NCBI GenBank assembly: GCA_030527205.1
Contig: JAUNBG010000006.1
Coordinates: forward strand, 62,001 to 126,000
Direction of reading: 5' to 3'
Length of the DNA stretch: 64,000 nt
Source: Planctomycetia bacterium
GTDB lineage: Bacteria > Planctomycetota > Planctomycetia > Pirellulales > Thermoguttaceae
The notes under the pieces are model-generated. The model saw only the letters and a list, made by a program, of their open reading frames with translations, was not told where the DNA came from and made no database searches. The position numbers were made by a program, and so were the translations under genes. Shown here one piece after another: positions 28,344 to 37,600 of the stretch (position 1 is its first letter; each line of letters begins with the position of its first letter).

Positions 28344-31300
28344 ATGTCCATACCAAAATTGCCCCCAATGCAACCGCCTCCGATTCCGTCCCGAAAAACC
28401 GCCCCCCCTGAAAAAAAAGGCGGAAGTTTTTGGACGGTTATGTTCATGACTTTTTTGATTCTCTGGCTCTTTCAGATTCTCAATCGAAAGCCGGAGCCGC
28501 CGCTTGTTCCTTTAGAAAATGAGCCAACCGTTTCCGAGATTGATTCGGATTCGGTCATTGATTCCAATGAAATCGAAAATCTTCCCGATGAGATTATTGA
28601 AGCGGCTCAAAAAAAGCAAGATTCTCAATTTATTTCTCTTGGTTCAATGGATCCGAAAAGTCCTTATCGAATGCTGATTACTTTGACAAATCGAGGGGCG
28701 GCTGTTGCTCGGATTGAATTAAACGAATTCGATTATAAGGATTCTCAAGATAAAACCGGTTATTTAGGTCAAATTGTTGTCGATGAATCGCTTGTTGAAC
28801 AGGAAAGTTCAAGGGAATATCCTGGCTCGTCAATCAAATTAGGCGAAAAAGTTTATGAAAAGGGTCTGCCTGGCATTGGAGTTCAAGTTGTCGGACAGGG
28901 AACCCCTGCTCAGAAAGCCGGGTTAAATGTCGGCGACCGCATTATTGCTGTTGAACGTTCAAAGCAACCAACGGTTTGGATTGATTCTTTTGCGTCTTTG
29001 CGAAACGAACTTCTTCAAACCAGTCCAAATGAATCGATTGTTTTTAAAGTCATTCGCAAAAATGAGTTTGAAAAGGCAATGGACGCTTTTCTTTCTTCCG
29101 TTGAAAAAACAACAACGGATTCAGATACTGAAAGCTCGTCCGCAATCGTTTCGGAAATCTCTGTTGCTTCGGATTCTCAAAAGCTTGCTGAGTCGACGAA
29201 TTCTTCGGAAAGTCAAGCATCTGATCTTTCGAATAACAAAACTGAATCCCAAAACGAACCGCTTGCGACAAACAACAATCAAATCGATTGGTCAACGCTT
29301 CCTCTGGAGTCCGTTGAAGTCGAATTGGGACGCGCGCCCATCAATATTGTTCGACCGGAAGGGATTATCCGAAACTATAACGATTATACAAATTTAAATG
29401 GTTTGCAAGGCGCTGTTTATAATGACGATCAGGGCGTTTATGAGCTTCTGGCTGATTATGACGATTCTGAACGCAAACATAATTGCGATCCGCTTTCTTT
29501 TTTAATGACTTTAGGAAGTTATGACGGAAACGAACAGCTTGATTGGACCCCTTCGACTGCAAAAAAAAGCTCAAATATTGATTTGCCTCGCAACAAAGAT
29601 TTGCAAAAAGAGCTCAAAAACGTTGATTTGCGTAGCGGATTTTGGGAATATATTCCCGATCAATCAAATGAATCGCAAGCTGTCTTTCGTAAAATTCTGC
29701 TTCGTCGAAAGCTCGAAGTTCGAAAAATATATTCGTTGGTTGCTGCAAAAGATTTTGATCCGGAGAAGAAAAAAGGGAAAAACAATCCCGAATATCATTT
29801 GTCTTTGAAAATCGTGTTAAAAAATCTTGATCCAGACAATAAACATCAAGTTTCTTATCTTCTCGACGGTCCAACTGGTCTTCCGATCGAAGGCGGTTGG
29901 TATTCCGCTGGCCGCAAAACAGGACCTGGCTGGGGAAGTTATGGGTTGCGCGATTTAGTTCTGCAAATGAAAGGCAAAACGCCTCTTGTCCTTAAATGCT
30001 GGAATATTGCAAACGATCAATCCGAAGCAAGCGAACAGGTCAATTTGGATTATATTGGCGTTGATACTCAATATTTTCAGTGTACTTTTCTCCCGATTAA
30101 AAAAGACGAAAAAGAAGTTTGGCATGATTCTTATATTCCGATTCGCGTTGGAGCCAAAACCAAAGATCATCCAACGTTTACAAACGTTTCCTTTCGGCTG
30201 AAAAGTCTGGAAAAGGAACTTGCCCCTGCCGGTCAGGTCGGAGATTCCTTAGTTCATGAATATCAAATCTATTCCGGCCCGAAAGTTCCTAAAATTCTCG
30301 ATCATTATGGCTTGGAGGATACAATCGTTTATGGCTGGTTTTGGTTTGTTGCGAAACCGCTTTTATGGATTCTGCATTTCTTCCATAATTATCTTCTTTT
30401 TAATTATGGACTGGCGATTATTTTGCTGACGATTCTTGTTCGACTTCTCATGTTTCCTTTGAGCATGAAACAGGTTGTCAGTTCGTTGAAAATGCAGAAG
30501 ATTCAGCCGGAATTGGCCGCTTTGAAAAAACGTTATGAAGGGAAACCGCAGGAAATGATGCAAGCGCAACAAGCGTTATTCAAGAAGAATGGCGTTAATC
30601 CGTTGAGCGGTTGTTTGCCCATTTTTATTCAGCTTCCGATTTTCATTGGACTTTACAAAGCCCTGTCGCTGGACGTCAATCTTTATGGAGTTCCTCTATT
30701 TTCCGACAGCGTTCGTTGGTGTTCGAATTTAGCTGCGCCCGATATGCTTTGGGATTGGAGCGGTTTTTGGAATTCGATTGGTTGGCCTGGATTCAATTTC
30801 AGCGGACAGAGTTTCATGGCAATGTTTTGTTTGGGCCCTTATTTCAATTTGTTGCCTCTTTTGACAATCGCTTTATTTCTTTTGCAACAAAAGTTCTTGA
30901 TGCCGCCTGTTGTCGGAGATGACGAAGCTGCTCAACAACAACGAATGATGCGTCGAATGATGACGTTTATGATGATTTTTATGGGTTTCATGTTTTTCAA
31001 GGTTCCAAGCGGTTTATGTATTTATTTTATCGTTTCGAGTCTTTGGGGAATTATTGAACGCCAGTTTCATCCGAAATTGGATGCGACTCCGGTTTCCAAT
31101 GACGTCATTGATATTCCTTCCAGGCCGGTTCTTCAAACGAGCGCTGCCGTTTCTTCGACCGGAAAAGTCGGTTCCGTTTCCTCAACATCCGGATCGCCCA
31201 AACCCGCCGGAAAACATTCGAAAAATCGTCGAGGGAAGGGCAATTTAGTTCAAGAAGGACAAAAAAAGGGAAAAATCCGAGCTTGGTGGGACAATCTTGT

Positions 31301-31391
31301 CGAAAAAGCCAAGGAACAACAAAAATTGGCCAAAGCCGAAATGGAACGCCAAAAGAAAAAACAGGAAAAATATCAAAAACGTTGGAAATGA
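28344..31391 (+). CDS. yidC: Membrane protein insertase YidC with PDZ-like domain
   Basis: YidC inserts and folds inner-membrane proteins, alone or with Sec. After an N-terminal helix (about 32-44) and an acidic linker, a PDZ-like unit (about 170-235; GVQVVGQGTPAQKAGLNVGD) is followed by a polar linker. A long periplasmic beta domain (to about 655) comes next. The C-terminal core of five helices (about 670-900) includes the family stretch LLTILVRLLMFPLSMKQ and GVNPLSGCLPIFIQLPIF. The tail (about 905-1015) is strongly basic, KKK/RR-rich, fitting ribosome contact. At 1015 residues it is far longer than the 550 of E. coli YidC. The PDZ unit is not part of standard YidC and parallels the insertion in Lgt. 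Confidence 0.94.
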   Translation: MSIPKLPPMQPPPIPSRKTAPPEKKGGSFWTVMFMTFLILWLFQILNRKPEPPLVPLENEPTVSEIDSDSVIDSNEIENLPDEIIEAAQKKQDSQFISLGSMDPKSPYRMLITLTNRGAAVARIELNEFDYKDSQDKTGYLGQIVVDESLVEQESSREYPGSSIKLGEKVYEKGLPGIGVQVVGQGTPAQKAGLNVGDRIIAVERSKQPTVWIDSFASLRNELLQTSPNESIVFKVIRKNEFEKAMDAFLSSVEKTTTDSDTESSSAIVSEISVASDSQKLAESTNSSESQASDLSNNKTESQNEPLATNNNQIDWSTLPLESVEVELGRAPINIVRPEGIIRNYNDYTNLNGLQGAVYNDDQGVYELLADYDDSERKHNCDPLSFLMTLGSYDGNEQLDWTPSTAKKSSNIDLPRNKDLQKELKNVDLRSGFWEYIPDQSNESQAVFRKILLRRKLEVRKIYSLVAAKDFDPEKKKGKNNPEYHLSLKIVLKNLDPDNKHQVSYLLDGPTGLPIEGGWYSAGRKTGPGWGSYGLRDLVLQMKGKTPLVLKCWNIANDQSEASEQVNLDYIGVDTQYFQCTFLPIKKDEKEVWHDSYIPIRVGAKTKDHPTFTNVSFRLKSLEKELAPAGQVGDSLVHEYQIYSGPKVPKILDHYGLEDTIVYGWFWFVAKPLLWILHFFHNYLLFNYGLAIILLTILVRLLMFPLSMKQVVSSLKMQKIQPELAALKKRYEGKPQEMMQAQQALFKKNGVNPLSGCLPIFIQLPIFIGLYKALSLDVNLYGVPLFSDSVRWCSNLAAPDMLWDWSGFWNSIGWPGFNFSGQSFMAMFCLGPYFNLLPLLTIALFLLQQKFLMPPVVGDDEAAQQQRMMRRMMTFMMIFMGFMFFKVPSGLCIYFIVSSLWGIIERQFHPKLDATPVSNDVIDIPSRPVLQTSAAVSSTGKVGSVSSTSGSPKPAGKHSKNRRGKGNLVQEGQKKGKIRAWWDNLVEKAKEQQKLAKAEMERQKKKQEKYQKRWK

Positions 31392-31670
31392 TCTCCCTTT
31401 TTTCGGGATTGCCGTTCATAATTCGATTAAAAACGAGAATCGGGCGAGCAAAACCGGAATGATCCAAACGGTCAACGAAGCGGCAGCTTTGGAAAAACGC
31501 AAGTTTTTTCAACAAAAAAGTTCGAAAATTGCAGCGTTTTTCGAATTAAATATCTTCTGGGCAAAAACGACATTTTTCAACAGTTCTGTCGTTTTGCCTG
31601 ACCTGAATTAAAGAACATCCCCTTTTTTTAAACCCGCCCGGATGCAGAGAATAAAAGGTTAAAAAAGAAA
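31392..31670. other. Intergenic region after yidC with a hairpin
   Basis: GCAAAAACGAC (31561-31571) and GTCGTTTTGC (31588-31597) can pair with one bulge around a 16-base loop. It may help end the yidC transcript, though no strong T run follows until TTTTTTTAAACC near 31622. No gene recognised. Confidence 0.42.
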
Positions 31671-31737
31671 GAAAGTTCTAAAAACCCTTAGGAACGCTGA
31701 CGTTTCGTTCGCAAGAACCAGAGTTTTAGAATTTCCT
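31671..31737 (+). repeat. MITE-like intergenic repeat, copy E (short form)
   Basis: A 67-bp copy with near-matching ends GAAAGTTCTAAAAACCCTTA and GTTTTAGAATTTCC. It keeps GGAACGCTGACGTTTCGTTCGC and AAGAACCAG but lacks the right half found in copies A and D, so it looks internally deleted. Its left end agrees with copy A's CCCTTAGGAACGC. Confidence 0.7.
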
Positions 31738-31772
31738 TCAACAATCAACTTTCAACTTCCAATTATCAACTA
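31738..31772 (+). repeat. Heptamer repeat array before metY
   Basis: Five consecutive 7-base units: TCAACAA, TCAACTT, TCAACTT, CCAATTA, TCAACTA. The array ends five bases before the metY ATG, where the ribosome binding site should be, so metY has no Shine-Dalgarno sequence. Related heptamers occur at 44209 and 52767. Confidence 0.65.
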
Positions 31773-31776
31773 AAAA

Positions 31777-33069
31777 ATGTCTGAAGAATTCAATAAAAAA
31801 TATGGTTTGGGAACGCTTGCCATTCATGCAGGTCAAGTTGCCGATCCTGTAACGGGGTCAAGAGCGTTACCGATTCATCAAACGACCTGTTATACTTTTA
31901 AGAATGCTGAATATGCGGCTGAAATTTTTGCCTTAAATATTCCCGGTTGGATTTATACGCGATTGCAAAACCCGACCAATGACGCTTTTGAGCAACGAAT
32001 GGCGGCGCTCGACGGCGGAATCGGCGCTGTTGCAACGGCCAGCGGAATGCAGGCCATTCTCGTTTCTTTATTAAATCTGGCCCGTTGCGGCGAACATATT
32101 GTTTCGGCTGCGGCTCTTTATGGCGGAACCGTTACATTATTGACCCAAACCTTTCCAAAATTTGGAATCCAATCGACTTTGGTTAACGCGACCGATCTTG
32201 CTCAAATCGAACAAGCGATTCGTCCCAATACTCGAGCGATTTATCTGGAATCGTTGGCCAATCCCAAAAACGACGTTCTTGAATATGACAAAATTGCCGA
32301 TCTTGCCCATCAATATGACATTCCCGTCGTCATTGACAATACGGTTTTAACCCCCGCTCTTTTCAAACCATTTGATTACGGTTGCGATATCTCCGTCTCA
32401 AGCTGCACAAAATATATTTGCGGACACGGAACGTCGATGGGCGGCGTTATTGTTGATAGCGGAAATTTCGATTGGTCGAAAAATCCGGATAAATGGTATC
32501 AGTTTATGAAACCGGATCAAAGTTATCACGGATTGGTTTTTCATGAAAAATTTGGACAAAACTGTTATCTGGCAGCTTGTCGAACAAATTGGATGCGGGA
32601 TTTAGGCGGCTGTATTAGTCCGTTCAATTCCTTTTTAATGCTTCAAGGACTAGAAACCCTTCATTTAAGAATGCCGGTTCATTCGCAGAATGCTCAAAAG
32701 CTTGCCGAATTTCTTGAGAGGCATCCCAAGGTTTCAACGGTCAATTATCCGGGTCTTCCGTCGCATCAATTTCATAATTTAGCGGCAAAATATTTCCCGA
32801 ACGGATGCAGCGGAGTTTTAGGTTTCAATATTGTTGGCGGACGAGAAGCCGGTCAGAAGTTTATCGAGAACGTTAAATTGGCCTCTCATGTCGCTAATCT
32901 GGGCGATGCCAAAACGTTGGTCGTTCATCCCGCTTCAACAACGCATTCGCAATTGACCGACGAAGAGTTGATTCAAGCGGGCATTGGTCCCGACTTTGTT
33001 CGCGTCAGCGTCGGGATTGAAGATATTAATGACATTATTGCCGATATGGATCAAGCGCTGAACGCCTGA
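31777..33069 (+). CDS. metY: O-acetylhomoserine aminocarboxypropyltransferase (sulfhydrylase)
   Basis: A 430-residue PLP enzyme of the Cys/Met metabolism family that makes homocysteine from O-acetylhomoserine and sulfide. The start GTLAIHAGQVADPVTGSRA, YTRLQNPTNDAFEQRMAALDGG, the PLP lysine in SCTKYICGHGTSMGG (about residue 212) and the ending VHPASTTHSQL with VRVSVGIEDI are typical. Length fits MetY (about 430) rather than the shorter MetB or MetC. No SAM riboswitch is seen in the 400 bases upstream. Confidence 0.95.
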   Translation: MSEEFNKKYGLGTLAIHAGQVADPVTGSRALPIHQTTCYTFKNAEYAAEIFALNIPGWIYTRLQNPTNDAFEQRMAALDGGIGAVATASGMQAILVSLLNLARCGEHIVSAAALYGGTVTLLTQTFPKFGIQSTLVNATDLAQIEQAIRPNTRAIYLESLANPKNDVLEYDKIADLAHQYDIPVVIDNTVLTPALFKPFDYGCDISVSSCTKYICGHGTSMGGVIVDSGNFDWSKNPDKWYQFMKPDQSYHGLVFHEKFGQNCYLAACRTNWMRDLGGCISPFNSFLMLQGLETLHLRMPVHSQNAQKLAEFLERHPKVSTVNYPGLPSHQFHNLAAKYFPNGCSGVLGFNIVGGREAGQKFIENVKLASHVANLGDAKTLVVHPASTTHSQLTDEELIQAGIGPDFVRVSVGIEDINDIIADMDQALNA

Positions 33070-33086
33070 TTTCAAACCGTTTGAAA
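33070..33086. terminator. Palindrome after metY, possible terminator
   Basis: TTTCAAAC-C-GTTTGAAA lies directly after the metY stop and is followed by ATTTCTCTTT. It is a short AT-rich stem between the convergent metY and xylanase genes, a weak terminator candidate. Confidence 0.4.
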
Positions 33087-33213
33087 ATTTCTCTTTCGAC
33101 TTTTAATAATCGTTCATTGTCTTCCCAAGTCAGAAAACGAGGAACGATTATTGAATTCCGTGCCGCTTAATTCTAAAAAACGGTTCTAGGATCGCTGATT
33201 GATCGTTAAAAAA

Positions 33214-34662
33214 TCAATGGACAATCATTTCCATTGACTTTTCTGTTCCGTCCCGATTGATCCAACGAATCCGATAAGTTCCTTTAAATCCCCGAAATCG
33301 ATATTCAACGGAATCGCTTTCCGCTTGAAATGAAAGTCGCGTTTTCCATTCTTCATTAATCAATTGATTGAGAGCAAAAAAGGACGGTTTGGGTTCCATT
33401 TGACGCGTAAAGAGGCCGGAAGTCGAAGGTTCGCCGGGCGCTCCGCAATCGTCAACGACGTTCCACCAAGTTATCCCGATCATACTCGGCCAGGAAAACC
33501 AGTATCGATAAAGATTTCGAGCAACTTCCGCCTGAATGGCCCGACCCTTTTCGTTGTCATTTGGGGCTGTAATTGTTATTTCGCTTAAATGAAGCGGTTT
33601 TCCTGTTTGATCGGCTGCGGAAAGTCGTTTCTTCTGGATTTCAGGCGTTTGAATATTCTTGCCTGCCGCGATATCCAACGTTTCTTGAGGATTGAACAAA
33701 TGCATTTGAACGCCGACAAGATCAATTCGGCAACCGCGATCAATCAGATTCTGAACCTGATCTGCATAAAAGTCATCGACCGCATATTCATTAATATTGA
33801 ATTGAACCGTTTCCGGAAAAGCGGCTTTCGCGGTTTGAAAGGCTTGGAACGCATAATCGGCAGGCATTAATCCATAGCTGCTGTTTTGATGAAAAGCGTC
33901 ATTTTGTTCGAGTTTGCCGGTTTTTTGAAGTCGATAATCGGTTGCGCTTTCGTTGACGACATCCCAGCGATTCAAACGTCCTTGATAATATTCGGCGAGT
34001 TCTTTGATTCGTTTTTCGAACAGTTTTTCCATTTCCGCTATTTGATCCGGGTCTTTCGGAAGCCAGTCGGGATGTTGCCATTTACGATTTCCCCAAATGA
34101 TTGTATGCCCATTCATTTGAATCCCTTTGGATTCACAAAATGCGACAACAGGATCGGTTGCCGGCCGACGCCAATGCGGTTGACTCTTCGGATCGCTTTG
34201 TTGATTCCAGAATTCGGCTGAATCTTCATAAGCCCCCTGAAAGCGAGTTTTTCCTGGTTCCGGTTCAAAGGTCTTCCAATAGAAAGCAATCGTTGCCGAA
34301 TTGAAAAGTGTTCCATAAAGTTCTTTGTATTTCGCGTTTAAGTCATCGGAACCAAGTTGATCAAAGTTAAAAATATGGGCGCCGAAAAGAAATTCATGCC
34401 CAATCTGTTCGATTTGAACTTCGCTTCCCGGTTTGACATTCGTTAAAACAACCGTTGCGTCGGCTTTACGAAATTTTTCGATGCGAGCATCAATTTCGGA
34501 TTGAATCTGGTCATTCCAAAATGCCCGATATTCTGAACTCATAACGTCTGGTTTCTCGATGGGCTTTGGAATGTCTGCGTCTTCTGCGGACACCGATTCC
34601 GAGAAACAGGTTATTGGAAGAGAGAGCAACAAAAACAGTATTAAAAAATGTAATGGGGACAC
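33214..34662 (-). CDS. Secreted endo-1,4-beta-xylanase, GH10
   Basis: GH10 enzymes cut the xylan backbone with retention. The 482-residue protein has a signal peptide (about residues 1-22, leucine-rich, ending SVSAED-like). Its barrel contains NGHTIIWGNRKWQHPDWL, the acid/base glutamate in WDVVNESA (about 236) and the nucleophile in HLSEITI (about 358). ITWWNVVDDCGAPGEP near the end is also typical. A short C-terminal beta segment follows. The start is GTG, with AAAGGA seven bases upstream. It begins 27 bases after the stop of the large fusion gene (38697..34690), so both are probably one operon. Confidence 0.93.
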   Translation of the reverse strand: MSPLHFLILFLLLSLPITCFSESVSAEDADIPKPIEKPDVMSSEYRAFWNDQIQSEIDARIEKFRKADATVVLTNVKPGSEVQIEQIGHEFLFGAHIFNFDQLGSDDLNAKYKELYGTLFNSATIAFYWKTFEPEPGKTRFQGAYEDSAEFWNQQSDPKSQPHWRRPATDPVVAFCESKGIQMNGHTIIWGNRKWQHPDWLPKDPDQIAEMEKLFEKRIKELAEYYQGRLNRWDVVNESATDYRLQKTGKLEQNDAFHQNSSYGLMPADYAFQAFQTAKAAFPETVQFNINEYAVDDFYADQVQNLIDRGCRIDLVGVQMHLFNPQETLDIAAGKNIQTPEIQKKRLSAADQTGKPLHLSEITITAPNDNEKGRAIQAEVARNLYRYWFSWPSMIGITWWNVVDDCGAPGEPSTSGLFTRQMEPKPSFFALNQLINEEWKTRLSFQAESDSVEYRFRGFKGTYRIRWINRDGTEKSMEMIVH

Positions 34663-34689
34663 AATTCGTTCCTTTCTGTTTATTTTTTT

Positions 34690-37600
34690 TCATTCAACAC
34701 ACATAACGCGAAAACCGACGTCATAAATATTATAATAAGCCGGAAAATGACGGTTCTGATCTAAAGAAGCCCGACGAATTGGCGTATACCAGGAGCCGCC
34801 GCAAACAACTTTTCGAACTTCGGATTCCGATTTCGAATCCTTTCCGTCTGACCCAATAACTTTTTTCGTTAAAAGAACTTCAGAGTCCGTCCATTCCGAA
34901 ACATTTCCCTGCATATCGAACAGTCCAAACGGATTCGGAGAATAACTTCCAACCGGCGCTGAAACTCGACTTCGATCGTTGCGGTTCATATCGGCGGGAC
35001 GCCAGGCGGGAAGAGTTTCAACGCGACCGGTCCAACCAAAGGGATCAATTGCTGCCAATGAAGAATCGCCAAGATTTTCGTGCGTCGAATAATCAAAATT
35101 CTCATCGCCAAACCAAAATGCCGAGTCCGTTCCGCCTGACGCGGCAAATTGCCATTGATCTTTGGTTGGAAGTTTGAACTGTTTTCCTGTCTTTTCTGAA
35201 AGCCAGACGCAAAACGCCTGGGCTTCATTCCAGGTTACTCGAACAACAGGCTGTTGAGCCCGAGACAGCAACCAGCCTTTTTCGCCTGGACTAAATTGAA
35301 TAAAATCGCCATATTCAATCCCGCTGTCATGCGAAGGGTCATAAATCCGATATTGTTCATTTGTTATTTCAAATTGGCCAATGCTTATTGTTGTTCCTGG
35401 AATCGGAACCATTTTCAACTCAACTTTGTCTGAAAGCGGAACGGAGAAAGGCGTCCGATTTGTTTCTGCGCTTCCCTGACTGAGTTTCCAATTATTTGAA
35501 TCTTCGTTCTGGGCTGCCGTTAAGGAAAAGGCTATTTTTTCTTCTGAATCGTCGAAAAGGGAAGGGGAACGTTCAAGCGTCGGATCATCGTCGAGAGGAA
35601 TATCCAGGCCTGTATAGAGTTGACGCAATTCTTCTCGACGCGACCATTGTTGTTCAACATGATCGGCAATCGCATAATTGCGGATATCGCCCCAATTTCC
35701 GTAATACGGAGCGTTCAAGTCGATCCAGCTGATAAGTTTATCCCAGGATTCCTGATCAAGAGTAACGCCAAAATGATCTTTTTCAAGCAGTTGGATTAAA
35801 TAATCGGTATCGGCATGAAATTCATAGGGGCGATGAATCGGCATTTGACTTTCTTTCGTTTGGGTTCGAACAAAACGGCGAAGTTGATAATAACTCTCGG
35901 AAAAACGAGAATTCTGATTGATATAATTATTCGTTTCCAAAAGCGGTTTGGGAGCCGTTTGGCGAAAATCGGGAACTCGATAAGTCGAAGAAACTGTTTC
36001 CTTTAATTCGTCTTCCGCGCTGTTATTGATCTCGTTTTTGATAAGTCCTTCCGTTATTAGTTTTTGAATCGTCGGACTGTTCGGCTGATGACAGTCGACG
36101 CAATAATGATCAAGAATCGGTTGAATTTCGCGATCAAAACTGAACCCGCGAGTTGATCCATAAAAAGGCGTTATTTCGACGGGAGCCGATTGCGCGCCGA
36201 TTGTTCGTCCGATGGTTGGCGATGTCGAATTCTGTTTTTCGTGACATCCAATGCAAGAGACCGATTCGCCGGGCATTGCCGTTATCCAACTTCGCATGAG
36301 TTGAATCGCTTTGCCGTTTTTGTCCAACGGCTGAAGAGCGATCGGCGTATAAGCCGGGATTTTAAACGCGGCTGAACCGTCCTCATAAACGGGAACGGTT
36401 CCTAAAATCCGTTTCGGATCCCAAGGGCCATCCAAACCGACGCTATGAGGTTCGGCTCCCATTTCCTGATAACTGAATTGATAGCTGAAAATCCGAATGG
36501 ATTTAACTTCCCCGCGAGGAACTCCGATTAAACCTTCGCCTTCATAAATGTCGGCAATAAAAACATCGGCCTCATTTTCTTTCAAACGAACTCGATCCGG
36601 AATAATCGGCTGACACTCGGTTTCCCGAAGCGGAATCGGTTCAAGTAACGCAAAATCCGATTCTTTCAGCAACGTTACAATATTATCAAACGAATCGACC
36701 AGACAAATTTCCCAGGGCGAAGTCTTGGAACGTTGACAGGAAACAATAAAATAATTTTCCGATAAAGGGAACGGATGAAGAAATTTCGGCCAGGTTTGCG
36801 CAATTGGTAAATCGATCATAACCGGTTCGACTTTTTTATCGAAACCGGGAATGCGTTGAATCGCGCCTTCCGCTTCGAAGCGGCCTAAAGCGGGGTCGAA
36901 AAGAACAAGGTCGCCCCGACGTTCAAGTTCATGATGACCGCCAACAATCGCAACGAACTTCGTTGGATGATCGGGAATCGGTCGCGCATAGAACATTGTT
37001 CCAGGCCAATAAGAGCCGCTTCCATAAAGTTCCGACTGATTTGTCCCGTCGGGATTGGCATGAAAAAGAATTCGGGAAAACGCGTGCGGCAAATCGGTAT
37101 ATTCCCAACGCAAATACATGATTCGGCCATTATTCATAACCGTTGGACACCAATCATGATCTTGTTCCAACGTCAACTGACGAATTGAGTTATCATGCTC
37201 TTTCAAATAAAGATTGCAAACATGCCCGGTTCCGTCAATACAGGGAACCCCGGTTTGGCAGGCTGTTGAGCAGAAAACGATTCGATCATCGGGAAGATAG
37301 CAACCGTCATAATTGTCGATATCGGGGTCATTAATCAGCGGAAGCAGAACAGGTTTTTCGGGCGAGTCGAGAAAAAGTTCCCAAAGTCGCCAACGGTTGC
37401 CGTTTTGAACGTCGGGCATAGAGAACATTAATTTATCGGCGTCATAATAAAGTTCGAGATCGCCGACAAATTCGTCGTTTTTCGGCTTATAAACAACCGA
37501 TTTCGCTTCGGTTCGCAAATTAAACCGACAAACTTCATTTTGATAACCTGTCGGAGAAATAACCGAGTTGCTGTTATAATTCTGCGGAAGTCCTAAATGA

